Assembly (NCBI RefSeq): GCF_030816075.1
Contig: NZ_JAUSXO010000001.1
Coordinates: 1,984,001 to 2,048,000, forward strand
DNA length: 64,000 nt
Direction of reading: 5' to 3'
Origin: Arthrobacter agilis
GTDB lineage: Bacteria > Actinomycetota > Actinomycetes > Actinomycetales > Micrococcaceae
The notes beneath the pieces were generated by a model. It was not told the origin of the DNA, did not search any database, and worked only from the letters and a program-made list of their open reading frames with translations. Positions within the stretch are counted from its first letter, which is position 1; each line of letters opens with the position of its first letter. A program made the position numbers and the translations under genes. This document shows, piece by piece, positions 20,714 to 29,286 of the stretch.

Positions 20714-21439
20714 TCAGGCGCCCGGCTGGTGAGTACGGAGAAGGTCCGGTCCTGCAGGAACCACCCGGCCCGCGTCGAGCCTGATCGTCTGGTCGGCAGC
20801 GGCGAGGACGACATCGTCGTGCGACACGCAGACGACTGTTGCACCTCGGGCGCGCTCGGTGAGCAGGACATCGGCGACGACTGTGCGCGTGGTGGCGTCC
20901 AGGCCGGTGGTCGGCTCATCGAGGAGCACGACATCGGCTCGCTGCGCCAGGCCCTGGGCCAGGAGGGCGCGCTGCCGCTGTCCACCCGACAGGGCACTGA
21001 GGGGACGGTTCCGATGGCCGCCCAGGCCCACGACTTCGATGCAGTCGTCGATGATTCGGCGGTCGTCGGCACGCAGGCGTCGCATCGGGCCTGCAGCGGA
21101 CCATCGACCCATGGTGACGACCTCCCGCACGGTGAGAAGCATGCGGTCGGAGATTTCACTGCGCTGCACCACAAGGGCCCTGCGTGCCTGTGCGGGCGAT
21201 GACATGCTGCCGCTGCGGGGATCGAGCAGGCCGGCGAGGACCGCGAGCAGCGTCGACTTCCCGGATCCGTTGGGGCCCGCGATAGCCGTCACGGCAGCCG
21301 GTTGGATCGAGAGTGAGATGCCGCGAAGGGCCTCGACGCCGTCGTGATCGAACCAGACATCGGTGAGCACCAGAGGCTCAATGCAGTCCGGAGCTACCCC
21401 AGTAGCCGTGCGGACGGAAGGAGTTCGGAGCGGCAGCAT
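20714..21439 (-). CDS. aztA: Zinc ABC transporter ATPase
   Basis: A 241-residue ABC ATPase that energises zinc import. Walker A GPNGSGKST lies near residue 53, the signature LSGGQRQR near 149, and Walker B VVLLDEPTTGLD just after, followed by the switch histidine in CVSHDD. It is divergent from aztB across a 53-base gap holding a Zur-like box. A TACTTT box six bases before the ATG suggests a leaderless message, although GAGGG could act as a ribosome site. The zinc assignment rests on the neighbours (permease, AztC-like and AztD-like proteins). Confidence 0.88.
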   Translation of the reverse strand: MLPLRTPSVRTATGVAPDCIEPLVLTDVWFDHDGVEALRGISLSIQPAAVTAIAGPNGSGKSTLLAVLAGLLDPRSGSMSSPAQARRALVVQRSEISDRMLLTVREVVTMGRWSAAGPMRRLRADDRRIIDDCIEVVGLGGHRNRPLSALSGGQRQRALLAQGLAQRADVVLLDEPTTGLDATTRTVVADVLLTERARGATVVCVSHDDVVLAAADQTIRLDAGRVVPAGPDLLRTHQPGA

Positions 21440-21457
21440 CCCTCGAAAGTACCATAT

Positions 21458-21472
21458 TGAGAATGATGCGCA
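21458..21472. promoter_or_regulatory. Zur-box-like operator between aztA and aztB
   Basis: TGAGAATGATGCGCA matches the actinobacterial Zur consensus TGAAAATGATTTTCA at 11 of 15 positions. It sits between the two divergent -10 boxes, so zinc-loaded Zur could repress both genes. Confidence 0.72.
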
Positions 21473-21480
21473 TTTAAGTC

Positions 21481-21486
21481 TACGGT
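21481..21486 (+). promoter_or_regulatory. -10 box of aztB, leaderless arrangement
   Basis: TACGGT lies six bases before the aztB GTG and nine bases after the Zur-like box. Confidence 0.45.
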
Positions 21487-21492
21487 TGCCCC

Positions 21493-22386
21493 GTGACCCT
21501 GCTCCTGGAACCCCTTGCCACCGACTTCATGCTGCGAGCCCTCATCGGGGGCTCGCTCTGTGCAGCCATCTGCGCCGTGGTCGGGACGTGGGTGGTGATC
21601 CGCGGGATGGCGTTCCTCGGCGAGGCGATGGCCCATGGGATGCTTCCCGGCGTGGCAGTGGCGACCCTGGCCGGAGTCCCCGTCGTCCTCGGCGCTGCTG
21701 CCAGCGCGATCGTCATGAGTCTCGGCGTGGGTTACCTGGCGCGCCGCGGCCGCCTGTCCCATGACACGAGCATCGGCCTGTTCTTCGTCGGCATGCTCGC
21801 CGCCGGCGTCATCATCGTCTCCCACTCGCGCAGCTTCGCGACCGACGCGACGGCGATCCTCTTCGGAGACGTGCTGGCGATCGGTCCCACCGACATCCGG
21901 CTGCTCGCCGTCGGCCTACTCCTGACCGTCCTGGTCGCCACGGCCTTCCATCGCGCGTTCGTCGCTCTCGCGTTCGACCGGAGGATCGCCCACGTCATGG
22001 GGTTGCGGCCGCGCCTGGCCCAGGTGCTCCTCGTCGGGCTGGTGACACTGGCCGTCGTCGCCTCATACCAGGCCGTCGGGGCACTGCTCGTCATCGGGCT
22101 GCTGCTCGCTCCGCCCGTCGCAGCTGCACCCTGGACGGCGCGCATCCCCACCACCATGGTCACCGCAGCGCTGATCGGCATGGTGTCCGTCGTCGTCGGG
22201 CTCCTCGCCTCCTGGTACTGCGGCACCGCCGCCGGCGCCTCGATCGCCCTTGCCGCCGTCGGGTGCGCGGCCCTGTCGACTGTCATCCGCAGCCTCACCC
22301 GGCGTCGACCCACCTCCACCCACCGCTCCACCGGTCAGGAACCGGCTGAAGCCCTGTCACAGAAAGTCCTCCGTGCGAACGCCTGA
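21493..22386 (+). CDS. aztB: Zinc ABC transporter permease
   Basis: A 297-residue membrane permease of the ABC-3 (ZnuB/AztB) family with about eight hydrophobic segments. The segment VGTWVVIRGMAFLGEAMAHG is typical of the family near the N-terminus, and YQAVGALLVIGLLLAPPVAA marks the conserved C-terminal half. A basic tail of about 35 residues ends the protein. It starts with GTG and overlaps the next gene by 14 bases. It should form the transmembrane channel with AztA and receive zinc from AztC. Confidence 0.9.
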   Translation: MTLLLEPLATDFMLRALIGGSLCAAICAVVGTWVVIRGMAFLGEAMAHGMLPGVAVATLAGVPVVLGAAASAIVMSLGVGYLARRGRLSHDTSIGLFFVGMLAAGVIIVSHSRSFATDATAILFGDVLAIGPTDIRLLAVGLLLTVLVATAFHRAFVALAFDRRIAHVMGLRPRLAQVLLVGLVTLAVVASYQAVGALLVIGLLLAPPVAAAPWTARIPTTMVTAALIGMVSVVVGLLASWYCGTAAGASIALAAVGCAALSTVIRSLTRRRPTSTHRSTGQEPAEALSQKVLRANA

Positions 22387-23638
22387 CACCCTGTTCCTCG
22401 CTCTTCCTCTCCTCGCGCTCACCCTTGTCTCCTGCTCGTCCGCGGAATCAGCCGGTGAGCGCATACCGGACCCGCCGGTCCCGTCCACCTCCTCCCCTGC
22501 TCCTGTCGGTGACGGCCATGGGACTCTCGAAGGCTCCACGGAGGTCGCCGAGCCTCAGCTGCATCTGATGACCGTGGACACGGAGGGACGGCTTCACCTG
22601 CTCGACCTCGCCGACGGGACCACCACCGGCATCGGTGAGGTCGAGGACGTGAGTGACACCGCCACCGACGGTCGCTACCTCTTCACGTCGTCCGCTGCCA
22701 CCGGTGCCATGACGGTCATCGACAGCGGGATGTGGACGTGGGACCACGAGGACCACTTCCACTACTACCGCGGTGAGCCGACGGTCATCGGGACGATCGC
22801 CGGGAGTGGCGAAGCGCTCGTCACGCCGGGCGCCTCGGCCACCGGCATCTACTTCCCCGACAGCGGCCTGGGCACAGTGCTCGACAACGATGCCCTGGCC
22901 GAGGGGGAACTGCGTGTCCGTACGGAACTCAGGGCCGAGCCACACCCCGGGATGCTCGTCCCGGTCTCGAACTTCACGCTCCTGACCCACCCCGGGCGGA
23001 ACGGAACGGCAGCCGCCGTCCAGGCGTACGACACGCACGGTGATCCGGTGGACGGCGCGAGCGCCGACTGCGTCGACGCTCGAGGCACGATCACCACGTC
23101 GGTCGGCACCGTCATCGGGTGCGACGACGGCGCCCTGCTGGTGACGACCGACGGCGACGACATCGCTTTCGAGCGGGTTCCCTACCCGGTCGGCGTGGAT
23201 GCGCCGAAGGCCTCGGAGTTCCGTGCCCGGGAAGGACGGCCGACGGTCGCCGCGGTGGCCGGTGACCGGGGTGCCTGGCTGCTCGACACCCGCGAGCGTT
23301 CCTGGCAGTTCATCCCCACCGACGTGCCGCTGCTGCAGGTATCCGCCGTCGACGACACCGAAGGTCACGTCGTCGCCCTCGGCGACGACGGCCGCGTCCT
23401 CGTGCTCTCCGCGGAGAGTCCCGGGATCCTTGCCGCGACCGGGCCGCTGCTGACCGGGACCCTGAAGGATCCTGCCCTCCTGGCCGGGGTCGAGCTGATC
23501 GCCGACCAGCAGCGGGCCTATCTCAACGCGCCCGCCGAGCAGCAGCTCCATGAGATCGACTTCGCGGACAGCGCCCGCATCGCGCGGTCCTTCAGCACCG
23601 AGACCACCCCGGCGTATCTCGCGGAGGTCGGTCGATGA
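22373..23638 (+). CDS. AztD-like lipoprotein, probable beta-propeller zinc-binding protein
   Basis: A 421-residue predicted lipoprotein: VRTPDTLFLALPLLALTLVSC, lipobox cysteine at residue 21. The mature part is rich in short beta-type repeats (WLLDTRERSW, VVALGDDGRVLVL) like the propeller protein AztD encoded two genes downstream. A metal-binding-looking cluster WDHEDHFHYY occurs in the first third, and two cysteines flank GTITTSVGTVIG. Overall similarity to AztD is by layout; the CPSVHGEG motif of the true AztD is absent. The GTG start overlaps aztB and the stop overlaps aztC (ATGA), so it belongs to the operon. A second chaperone or sensor role is an inference. Confidence 0.68.
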   Translation: MRTPDTLFLALPLLALTLVSCSSAESAGERIPDPPVPSTSSPAPVGDGHGTLEGSTEVAEPQLHLMTVDTEGRLHLLDLADGTTTGIGEVEDVSDTATDGRYLFTSSAATGAMTVIDSGMWTWDHEDHFHYYRGEPTVIGTIAGSGEALVTPGASATGIYFPDSGLGTVLDNDALAEGELRVRTELRAEPHPGMLVPVSNFTLLTHPGRNGTAAAVQAYDTHGDPVDGASADCVDARGTITTSVGTVIGCDDGALLVTTDGDDIAFERVPYPVGVDAPKASEFRAREGRPTVAAVAGDRGAWLLDTRERSWQFIPTDVPLLQVSAVDDTEGHVVALGDDGRVLVLSAESPGILAATGPLLTGTLKDPALLAGVELIADQQRAYLNAPAEQQLHEIDFADSARIARSFSTETTPAYLAEVGR

Positions 23639-24552
23639 ACCGCACACGACGGCATCTGGCACTGGTCCTGGCCGCAGCAGCGATCACCGGCGCTTCGGGA
23701 TGCGCCGCCGCGGCGTCGGACGAACCCGTCATCGTGGTCACCACCAACATCCTCGGCGACGTCGTCCGGAACGTCGTGGGCGAGGAGGCCGAGGTCCGGG
23801 TGCTCATGCAGCCGAATGCCGATCCTCATTCCTTCGAGATCTCCGCCCAGGACGGAGCCCTGATGCGGCAGGCGGACCTGATCGTCACCAACGGGCTCGG
23901 GCTCGAGGAGGGATTGCAGCAGCACATCGACAGCGCACGGTCCGAGGATGTCCCCCTTCTCGTCGCCGGTGAACTCATCGAGCCGCTCGCCTACGCAGAG
24001 GGGGACTCCGAGGGAGCTCCGGATCCCCACTTCTGGACCGACCCGGCACTCATGGTCGACGTCGTCGACGAGCTGGAGGAACGGGTCCTCGGCATCGACG
24101 GCATCGACGCCGACGCGATCGGAGCCTCCACGGCGGGCTACCGGTCGGAGCTCACGGAGCTCGACGCCGCCATGACGGAAGCCTTCGCGGCCATCCCCAC
24201 CGATCGGCGGGCCCTGGTCACCAATCACCATGTTTTCGGCTATCTCGCCGAGCGATACGACTTCCGCATCATCGGCGCCGTGATCCCGGGCGGAACCACC
24301 CTCGCGTCCCCGAGTGCCTCGGACCTTCGCGACCTCGTCGCGGCCATCGAAGAGGCGGGAGTGACAGCCATCTTCGCGGAATCCTCCCAGCCCGATCGGC
24401 TCGTTCAGGTCCTGGCCGCCGGCGCGGATGTCGACGTCGACGTCGTCGAACTCTTCACCGAATCGCTCACGAACCCCGGCGAGGGTGCAGACACGTACCT
24501 CGCCATGATGCGCACCAACACGGAGCGCATCTCCGCAGGGCTCTCGCCCTGA
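23635..24552 (+). CDS. aztC: Zinc ABC transporter substrate-binding lipoprotein
   Basis: A 305-residue cluster A-I binding protein. The signal peptide ends in the lipobox ASGC near residue 23. Zinc ligands are expected in NADPHSFE, NHHVFGY and the late DTYLAMM segment; FWTDPALM after PDPH is also typical. It lacks the long His-rich loop of ZnuA, which fits AztC, loaded by AztD. The four-base ATGA overlap with the preceding gene shows coupling. It is anchored outside the membrane and delivers zinc to AztB. Confidence 0.9.
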   Translation: MNRTRRHLALVLAAAAITGASGCAAAASDEPVIVVTTNILGDVVRNVVGEEAEVRVLMQPNADPHSFEISAQDGALMRQADLIVTNGLGLEEGLQQHIDSARSEDVPLLVAGELIEPLAYAEGDSEGAPDPHFWTDPALMVDVVDELEERVLGIDGIDADAIGASTAGYRSELTELDAAMTEAFAAIPTDRRALVTNHHVFGYLAERYDFRIIGAVIPGGTTLASPSASDLRDLVAAIEEAGVTAIFAESSQPDRLVQVLAAGADVDVDVVELFTESLTNPGEGADTYLAMMRTNTERISAGLSP

Positions 24553-24578
24553 GATCCCGGAAGAACAAAAGGAAGATC

Positions 24579-25823
24579 ATGACAATACATCTGCTCACGA
24601 AACGACGAAGGCACCTGGCCCTCGCGGCGACCGTCGCCTCGTCCACCCTGCTCCTGACGGCCTGCGGCTCCTCCTCGGGACCGGCAGCTGATGCTTCAGC
24701 CGCTCCGGAGACGACCCCGGCCGCATCCGCCGCACCCCGCGTGGCCCTGACCTACGACGGCGGCATCGTCGTCCTCGACGGCACCACGCTGGAACTCGAG
24801 GGCGATCTCCCCCTCGAGGGCTTCACCCGCCTGAATCCCGCAGGCGACGGACGCCACGCCCTCGTCACCGTTCCCGAGGGCTTCCGGGTCCTCGACCTGG
24901 GAACCTGGACGGATTCCGCCGGGTCGCAGCAGTCAGAGCCGAAGCTCACCGATCTGGTGTTCAGAGCCGATACGGCCGGCCACGTGGTCCAGCACGGGGA
25001 CAGGACGGTCCTCTATGCGGACGGCACCAGCGACACCACCATCTTCACCACCGACGACCTCCTCGACGTCACGGACAGCCTCCCCGACACCGAGACCATC
25101 CCGGGCGGCGAGCCGCACCACGGCGTCTCCGTCGTCCTCGAGGACGGCACGTTCCTCACCACCGTCGGCACCTCGGAAAGCCGCTCCGGCATCAAGGTCC
25201 TCGACGCCGAAGGGAACGAGATCGCCCGCAGCGACGAGTGCCCCTCCGTCCACGGTGAGGGGACCACGAAGGACGAAGTCGTCGTGTTCGGCTGCAGCAA
25301 CGGCGTCCTCGCCTACGACTCGGGCGACATCACGAAGATCACCGCCCCCGACGAGTACGGGCGCATGGGCAACGCCTACCTCAGCGACGCCAGCCCCATC
25401 GTGGTCGGTGACTACAACTCGGACCCGGACTCGGAGGGCTACCTGCTGGGCGAGCTCGCCCTGATCGATACCGCGGCGAAGACCATGAAGGTCGTGGACC
25501 TGCCCGAGGGCATCGAGTACACGTTCCGGGACGTCGCGCGGGGACCCGCCGGCGAGGTGCTCATCATCGCCTCCGACGGAGTCCTGCACACCCTCGATCC
25601 CGCGACCGGCGAGATCACCGACTCCACTCCGGTCCTCGACGCCTGGGAAGGCCCTGTCGAGTGGCAGGATCCGCACCCCGCCCTCGAGGTCGTCGGGCAC
25701 ACCGCCTACATCACCGATCCGGTCTCGAGGAAGCTGCACGCCGTCGACATCACCACCGGAGGAATCACCTCGTCGGAGGAGCTACCCGGCGCGCCCAACG
25801 AGATCGCCGTGGTCGAGGGCTGA
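24579..25823 (+). CDS. aztD: Zinc metallochaperone lipoprotein AztD
   Basis: A 414-residue exported lipoprotein (LLLTACGSS lipobox near residue 29, then an Ala/Pro/Ser linker). The body matches AztD: AGHVVQHGDRTVLYADG, GGEPHHGVSVVLEDGTFLTT, CPSVHGEG with a partner cysteine in VFGCSNGVLAYD, and WQDPHPALEV near the end. AztD folds as a beta-propeller, binds zinc and passes it to AztC. The ATG follows AAAGGAAG. It closes the aztB-aztD-like-aztC-aztD operon. Confidence 0.9.
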   Translation: MTIHLLTKRRRHLALAATVASSTLLLTACGSSSGPAADASAAPETTPAASAAPRVALTYDGGIVVLDGTTLELEGDLPLEGFTRLNPAGDGRHALVTVPEGFRVLDLGTWTDSAGSQQSEPKLTDLVFRADTAGHVVQHGDRTVLYADGTSDTTIFTTDDLLDVTDSLPDTETIPGGEPHHGVSVVLEDGTFLTTVGTSESRSGIKVLDAEGNEIARSDECPSVHGEGTTKDEVVVFGCSNGVLAYDSGDITKITAPDEYGRMGNAYLSDASPIVVGDYNSDPDSEGYLLGELALIDTAAKTMKVVDLPEGIEYTFRDVARGPAGEVLIIASDGVLHTLDPATGEITDSTPVLDAWEGPVEWQDPHPALEVVGHTAYITDPVSRKLHAVDITTGGITSSEELPGAPNEIAVVEG

Positions 25824-25849
25824 CGCCGTCCCGTCCGGGTGGAGCCGGT

Positions 25850-25882
25850 CTGATGCCCGCAGCCCGTGGGGCAGGGCATCAG
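25850..25882. terminator. Hairpin after aztD, weak terminator candidate
   Basis: CTGATGCCC and GGGCATCAG form a 9-bp stem around 15 bases, 26 bases after the aztD stop, between convergent genes. No T-run follows on either strand, so termination is uncertain. Confidence 0.45.
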
Positions 25883-25979
25883 GCCGGGCCCGGGCACATC
25901 GACCGGTCGGCCCACCCCGCCGGCTATCCCGCTGGGGTCAGAACGGGCTACACCCGCTACTGCTGACGGCTACCGACGG

Positions 25980-26972
25980 CTACTGGCTGTCCTTCGGCCA
26001 GCGTCCGCCGGTCATCTGCAGGAATTCGGCCTCCGACAGGACCTCGATGGCCTGGCCGCGCTCGTGCAGCTCGAGCACGCGCCGGGCCTTGCCGGTCACG
26101 CGCCCGTTGCGCAGGTCCGAGGCGACGAAGCCGTCACCGACCACGAGGACGGTGGTCCTCCGCGTCACGGAACTGGCCGGCTGCGCCCCGAGTCGTGCCG
26201 CGCGTTCCTTGGCCTGCGGACGCGGGATGCCGAGATTGCCGGTGAAGACGACGGTCTGCCCGTAGAGCGGGTGCCGCGGATCGGCCTGGGCGTTGGCGTT
26301 CGGGTTCTCACCCTCCTCGGGCCAACCGGACCAGCCGGCGGGCGACGTCCCGCGCTCGAGCGCGGTCCTGGTGGCCTTCGACAGCTCGTCGACGCCTGGC
26401 GCGTAGGGCTCGGCCCGGGACAGCGGGAGGTTGTGGTGGCCGAGCACGTCCTCGACGGTGGGCGCCCCGTACCGGCGGGCGATGTCGATCATGATGCCGG
26501 CGCAGGCGCGGGCGTCCTCCACGGCGTCATGATGGTTGACCAGCGGCACACCGGCCGCCTCCGCGACGAAGGGCAGGGAGTAGGAGGGCAGCGAATAGCT
26601 CCTGCGTGAGAGCACGACGGTGCAGGCGTAGTCCCAGGCGGGCCCGGCGAGAGCCGACACTTCGAGCGCGGAGCGGATGACCCCGAGATCGAAGGCGGCG
26701 TTGTGCGCCACCAGCACATCGGAGCCGATGAAGCCGCCGATCTCGGGGAACAGGTCACCGAACCGGGGTGCGTCGGCGACCATGTCCGAGGTGATGCCGT
26801 GGATCGCGATGTTCCGTGAGTCGAAGGAGTCGTGGCCGACGGGCGGTCGCATGAGCCAGGACGCTTCCTCGACGATCCGGCCGTCCCTGACCTTGGTCAG
26901 GCCGACCGCGCAGGGGGATCCACGGAAGCCATTCGCCGTCTCGAAGTCGATGGCCGTGAATGCTATTCCCAC
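25980..26972 (-). CDS. DnaQ-like 3'-5' exonuclease with C-terminal BRCT domain
   Basis: A 330-residue protein. The DEDDh exonuclease fold covers about residues 1-165: DFETAN (DxE), VAHNAAFDLGV and NHHDAVEDARAC carry the acidic residues and the catalytic histidine. A linker is followed by a BRCT domain (about 238-320: LYGQTVVFTGNLGIPRPQAK and VTRRTTVLVVGD). This pair resembles a polymerase III epsilon-like repair nuclease. The GTG start lies six bases behind TAGAAT, so the message is probably leaderless. It is convergent with aztD and divergent from the HAD gene. Confidence 0.9.
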   Translation of the reverse strand: MGIAFTAIDFETANGFRGSPCAVGLTKVRDGRIVEEASWLMRPPVGHDSFDSRNIAIHGITSDMVADAPRFGDLFPEIGGFIGSDVLVAHNAAFDLGVIRSALEVSALAGPAWDYACTVVLSRRSYSLPSYSLPFVAEAAGVPLVNHHDAVEDARACAGIMIDIARRYGAPTVEDVLGHHNLPLSRAEPYAPGVDELSKATRTALERGTSPAGWSGWPEEGENPNANAQADPRHPLYGQTVVFTGNLGIPRPQAKERAARLGAQPASSVTRRTTVLVVGDGFVASDLRNGRVTGKARRVLELHERGQAIEVLSEAEFLQMTGGRWPKDSQ

Positions 26973-26978
26973 GAACCA

Positions 26979-26984
26979 ATTCTA
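26979..26984 (-). promoter_or_regulatory. -10 box of the exonuclease gene, leaderless arrangement
   Basis: TAGAAT on the minus strand lies six bases before the GTG start. Confidence 0.55.
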
Positions 26985-27061
26985 CCGCCGCCGGTTACCC
27001 GTTCACGCAACGTTCATCGCTGTCCCGACGCATCGGGAGGCATTCGGCCCTACCCTGAACC

Positions 27062-27700
27062 ATGGCCCACATCGACAGCCCCCGCAGGTGGTACCTCTTC
27101 GACTACGGAAATGTGATCTCCACCGCGCCCACCCCACAGGACTGGGATCTGCTCGCGGAAGCGACCGGCACGCACGGTCTGCAGGACGCGGGATCCGCCT
27201 ACTGGCAGCACCGCTATGCCTACGACGCCGGGACACTCACCTCCGAGGAGTACTGGTCGCTGGTCTGCGGCGAGCGCGTGGAGCACGTGAGGTCCGCCTG
27301 GCTCGACGTCCTCGACGGCAACCAGTGGTCGCACCCCAATCTGGAGATCCTCGATGTGCTGGAGGACCTGGACGCACGGGGCGAACAGCTGGCACTGCTC
27401 TCGAACATGCCGGCGGCCATGGTGTCGCAGCTCTCCCACGCTCCGTGGACCCGGCTCTTCAAGCATCTCTTCTTCAGTTCGACGCTCCGGCTCGTCAAGC
27501 CGAGCCCCGCGGTCTACGAGCAGGTCCTGGCCGAGCTCGGGGTCGACGGGCCACAGGTGATCTTCATCGACGACGCGCCCGCGAACGTCGCGGCCGCCCG
27601 TGCCCTCGGGATCGACGCTCGGCTGTTCGATCCGTCCACGGACGTGTCGCGTGTGCTGACGCAGCCCGGTCAGGCGCCGGTCGCGGGAGCGCACGGCTAG
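27062..27700 (+). CDS. HAD-family hydrolase
   Basis: A 212-residue HAD subfamily IA-like protein. Motif I is LFDYGNVI, so the first aspartate is present but the usual second one is glycine. Motif II is in LLSNMP, motif III is the lysine in LRLVKPSPAVYE, and motif IV is VIFIDDAPANVAAA. The cap domain lies between about residues 20 and 95. The missing second aspartate in DxD is common in members with altered activity, so a phosphatase role is not certain. ATG 27062 has TACCCT five bases upstream. Confidence 0.82.
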   Translation: MAHIDSPRRWYLFDYGNVISTAPTPQDWDLLAEATGTHGLQDAGSAYWQHRYAYDAGTLTSEEYWSLVCGERVEHVRSAWLDVLDGNQWSHPNLEILDVLEDLDARGEQLALLSNMPAAMVSQLSHAPWTRLFKHLFFSSTLRLVKPSPAVYEQVLAELGVDGPQVIFIDDAPANVAAARALGIDARLFDPSTDVSRVLTQPGQAPVAGAHG

Positions 27701-27716
27701 ACACCTGTCGCGGAAC

Positions 27717-27734
27717 ACCCGTGGAGGCACGGGT
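27717..27734. terminator. Small hairpin between convergent genes
   Basis: ACCCGTG-gagg-CACGGGT lies between the HAD gene and the GNAT gene. There is no T-run, so its effect on either transcript is uncertain. Confidence 0.35.
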
Positions 27735-27777
27735 CGCGGGAGCGCCTGGGGAGCTGCCGGCCGCCGGAACACCCGCG

Positions 27778-28476
27778 TCAGTCCGCTGGTGCGGCCGTCC
27801 CCGCGGGGAGGAGGAAGTCCAGGGCCGCCCGCGCGCCCCTCACCTCGGCGGTCCAGTCCGGCCGGACGAAGTCCTCCCTGGCGAGCAGCAGGTTCTGCTG
27901 TGTCTGCAGCTCACCAGGCCGGGCCTCGACGAGGGCGGTGCCGTTGGCGGTGTAGCCGAGGCTCCGGGAGACGCCGAGCGATGCCCGGTTCCAGTCGGCG
28001 GCCTCCGATACCGCCGACGTCGCACCGAAGTGGTCGAACGCGAGCTGCAGCACGCCGGCCCTCATCTCGGTGCCGAAGCCCTGCCCCTGCGCCGAGCGGG
28101 TCAGCCAGGACCCGGACCCTACCTGCCGCAGGAGCGGGAAACCCCGTGCCCTGAGGTCCTGGCTGCCGATGACGCGGCCCCGGTGCAGCACGGCGAAGTT
28201 GACCGTCCAGTCCTCCGGGGTGACCCCGGCACGGGTCCTCCACTGGTGCCGCGCCGTCTCGGTGATGAGGACGCTGCGCGGCGCATCGGTCCAGGGGACG
28301 CTGAACGGCATCTCGGCGGGGTCGTGGATACCGGCGAGGACGGCATCCACGAGCTCCGGCAGGTGCTCGTCCCTGACCGGCGTCAGGACGAGGCGGGGCG
28401 TCTCGATGACGAGCCCGAACAGCGGCCACACGCGGGCCAGCGGGTCCGCGGCACGGCGCTCGGGATCCGCCGTCAC
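27778..28476 (-). CDS. GNAT-family N-acetyltransferase (RimJ/RimL type)
   Basis: A 232-residue acetyltransferase. It shows LVIETPRLVLTPVRDEHLPEL at the start of the domain, VIGSQDLRA in the core strand, the acetyl-CoA loop RSAQGQGFGTEMRAGVLQLAF and the terminal EAADWNRASLGVSRSLGY typical of RimJ/RimL-like enzymes. I chose GTG 28476 because it overlaps the dedA stop by four bases (GTGA), which implies coupling. A frame extension upstream is antisense noise. The substrate is not evident. Confidence 0.86.
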   Translation of the reverse strand: MTADPERRAADPLARVWPLFGLVIETPRLVLTPVRDEHLPELVDAVLAGIHDPAEMPFSVPWTDAPRSVLITETARHQWRTRAGVTPEDWTVNFAVLHRGRVIGSQDLRARGFPLLRQVGSGSWLTRSAQGQGFGTEMRAGVLQLAFDHFGATSAVSEAADWNRASLGVSRSLGYTANGTALVEARPGELQTQQNLLLAREDFVRPDWTAEVRGARAALDFLLPAGTAAPAD

Positions 28477-29171
28477 TGCACCCGCTTGCCGGCGCGGTGC
28501 TTGCGCACCTTGGAGACGACGAAGTAGACGACGAACAGCACGACGGCGACGATCACGATCTTCTGGAACGTATCGGCGTACTGCTCGACGACGTGCCAGT
28601 TCTCCCCGAGGAAGAAGCCCGCCAGCACGAAGATCGAGTTCCAGATCAGGCTGCCCGCCGTGGTCAGCAGCAGGAACTTGCCGAGGGGCATGCGTTCGAT
28701 ACCGGCGGGGATGGACACGAGGCTCCGGAAGAGCGGGATCATCCGGCCGAAGAAGACGGCCCGGTAGCCATGCCGGTTGAACCAGTCCTCCACCTTGTCC
28801 ACGTCCTCGAGATCGATGAGGGGGACCTTGGACACGAGGCGCCGCATGCGGTCGCGGCCGAGCCAGGCGCCCAGCGCGTACAGCGCGTAGGCCCCGATGA
28901 CCGAGCCGAGGGTGGTCCACAGGATCGCCTCGAACAGGGAGAAATTGCCGCGGCTCGCGGTGAATCCGGCGAGCGGCAGGATCACCTCGCTCGGCAGGGG
29001 CGGGAACAGGTTCTCGAGCGCGATCGCGAGTCCGGCACCGGGGGCTCCGATGGTCTCCATGAGATTCACCGCCCAGTCCGTGACGGCGCCGAGCGCCGAG
29101 CCGTCCGACGACGTGGTCGCCGTCGCGACGTGGAGGGCCTGGGCGGCCTGTGCTGTCTGGATGATGCTCAC
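28473..29171 (-). CDS. DedA-family membrane protein
   Basis: A 232-residue membrane protein of the DedA/SNARE-associated family, thought to move lipids such as undecaprenyl phosphate across the membrane. Family motifs are ENLFPPLPSEVILPLAGF and FFGRMIPLFRSLVSIPAG, which includes the conserved arginine. Four to six hydrophobic segments are visible and a basic tail ends the protein. The start is taken as GTG (VSIIQTAQA) since the longer frame lacks a ribosome site. It is followed by the overlapping GNAT gene. Confidence 0.88.
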   Translation of the reverse strand: MSIIQTAQAAQALHVATATTSSDGSALGAVTDWAVNLMETIGAPGAGLAIALENLFPPLPSEVILPLAGFTASRGNFSLFEAILWTTLGSVIGAYALYALGAWLGRDRMRRLVSKVPLIDLEDVDKVEDWFNRHGYRAVFFGRMIPLFRSLVSIPAGIERMPLGKFLLLTTAGSLIWNSIFVLAGFFLGENWHVVEQYADTFQKIVIVAVVLFVVYFVVSKVRKHRAGKRVQ

Positions 29172-29286
29172 GGTGATGTCCGTCCCTCTGATGGTGCGAC
29201 CGGTCCGTCCTCGTGGACGGGGCGCCTGCGGTGCCGGCTGGTTCTGGTCATGATGCTGATCCTGCTGGGTGGTGCTTCGATGCCGC

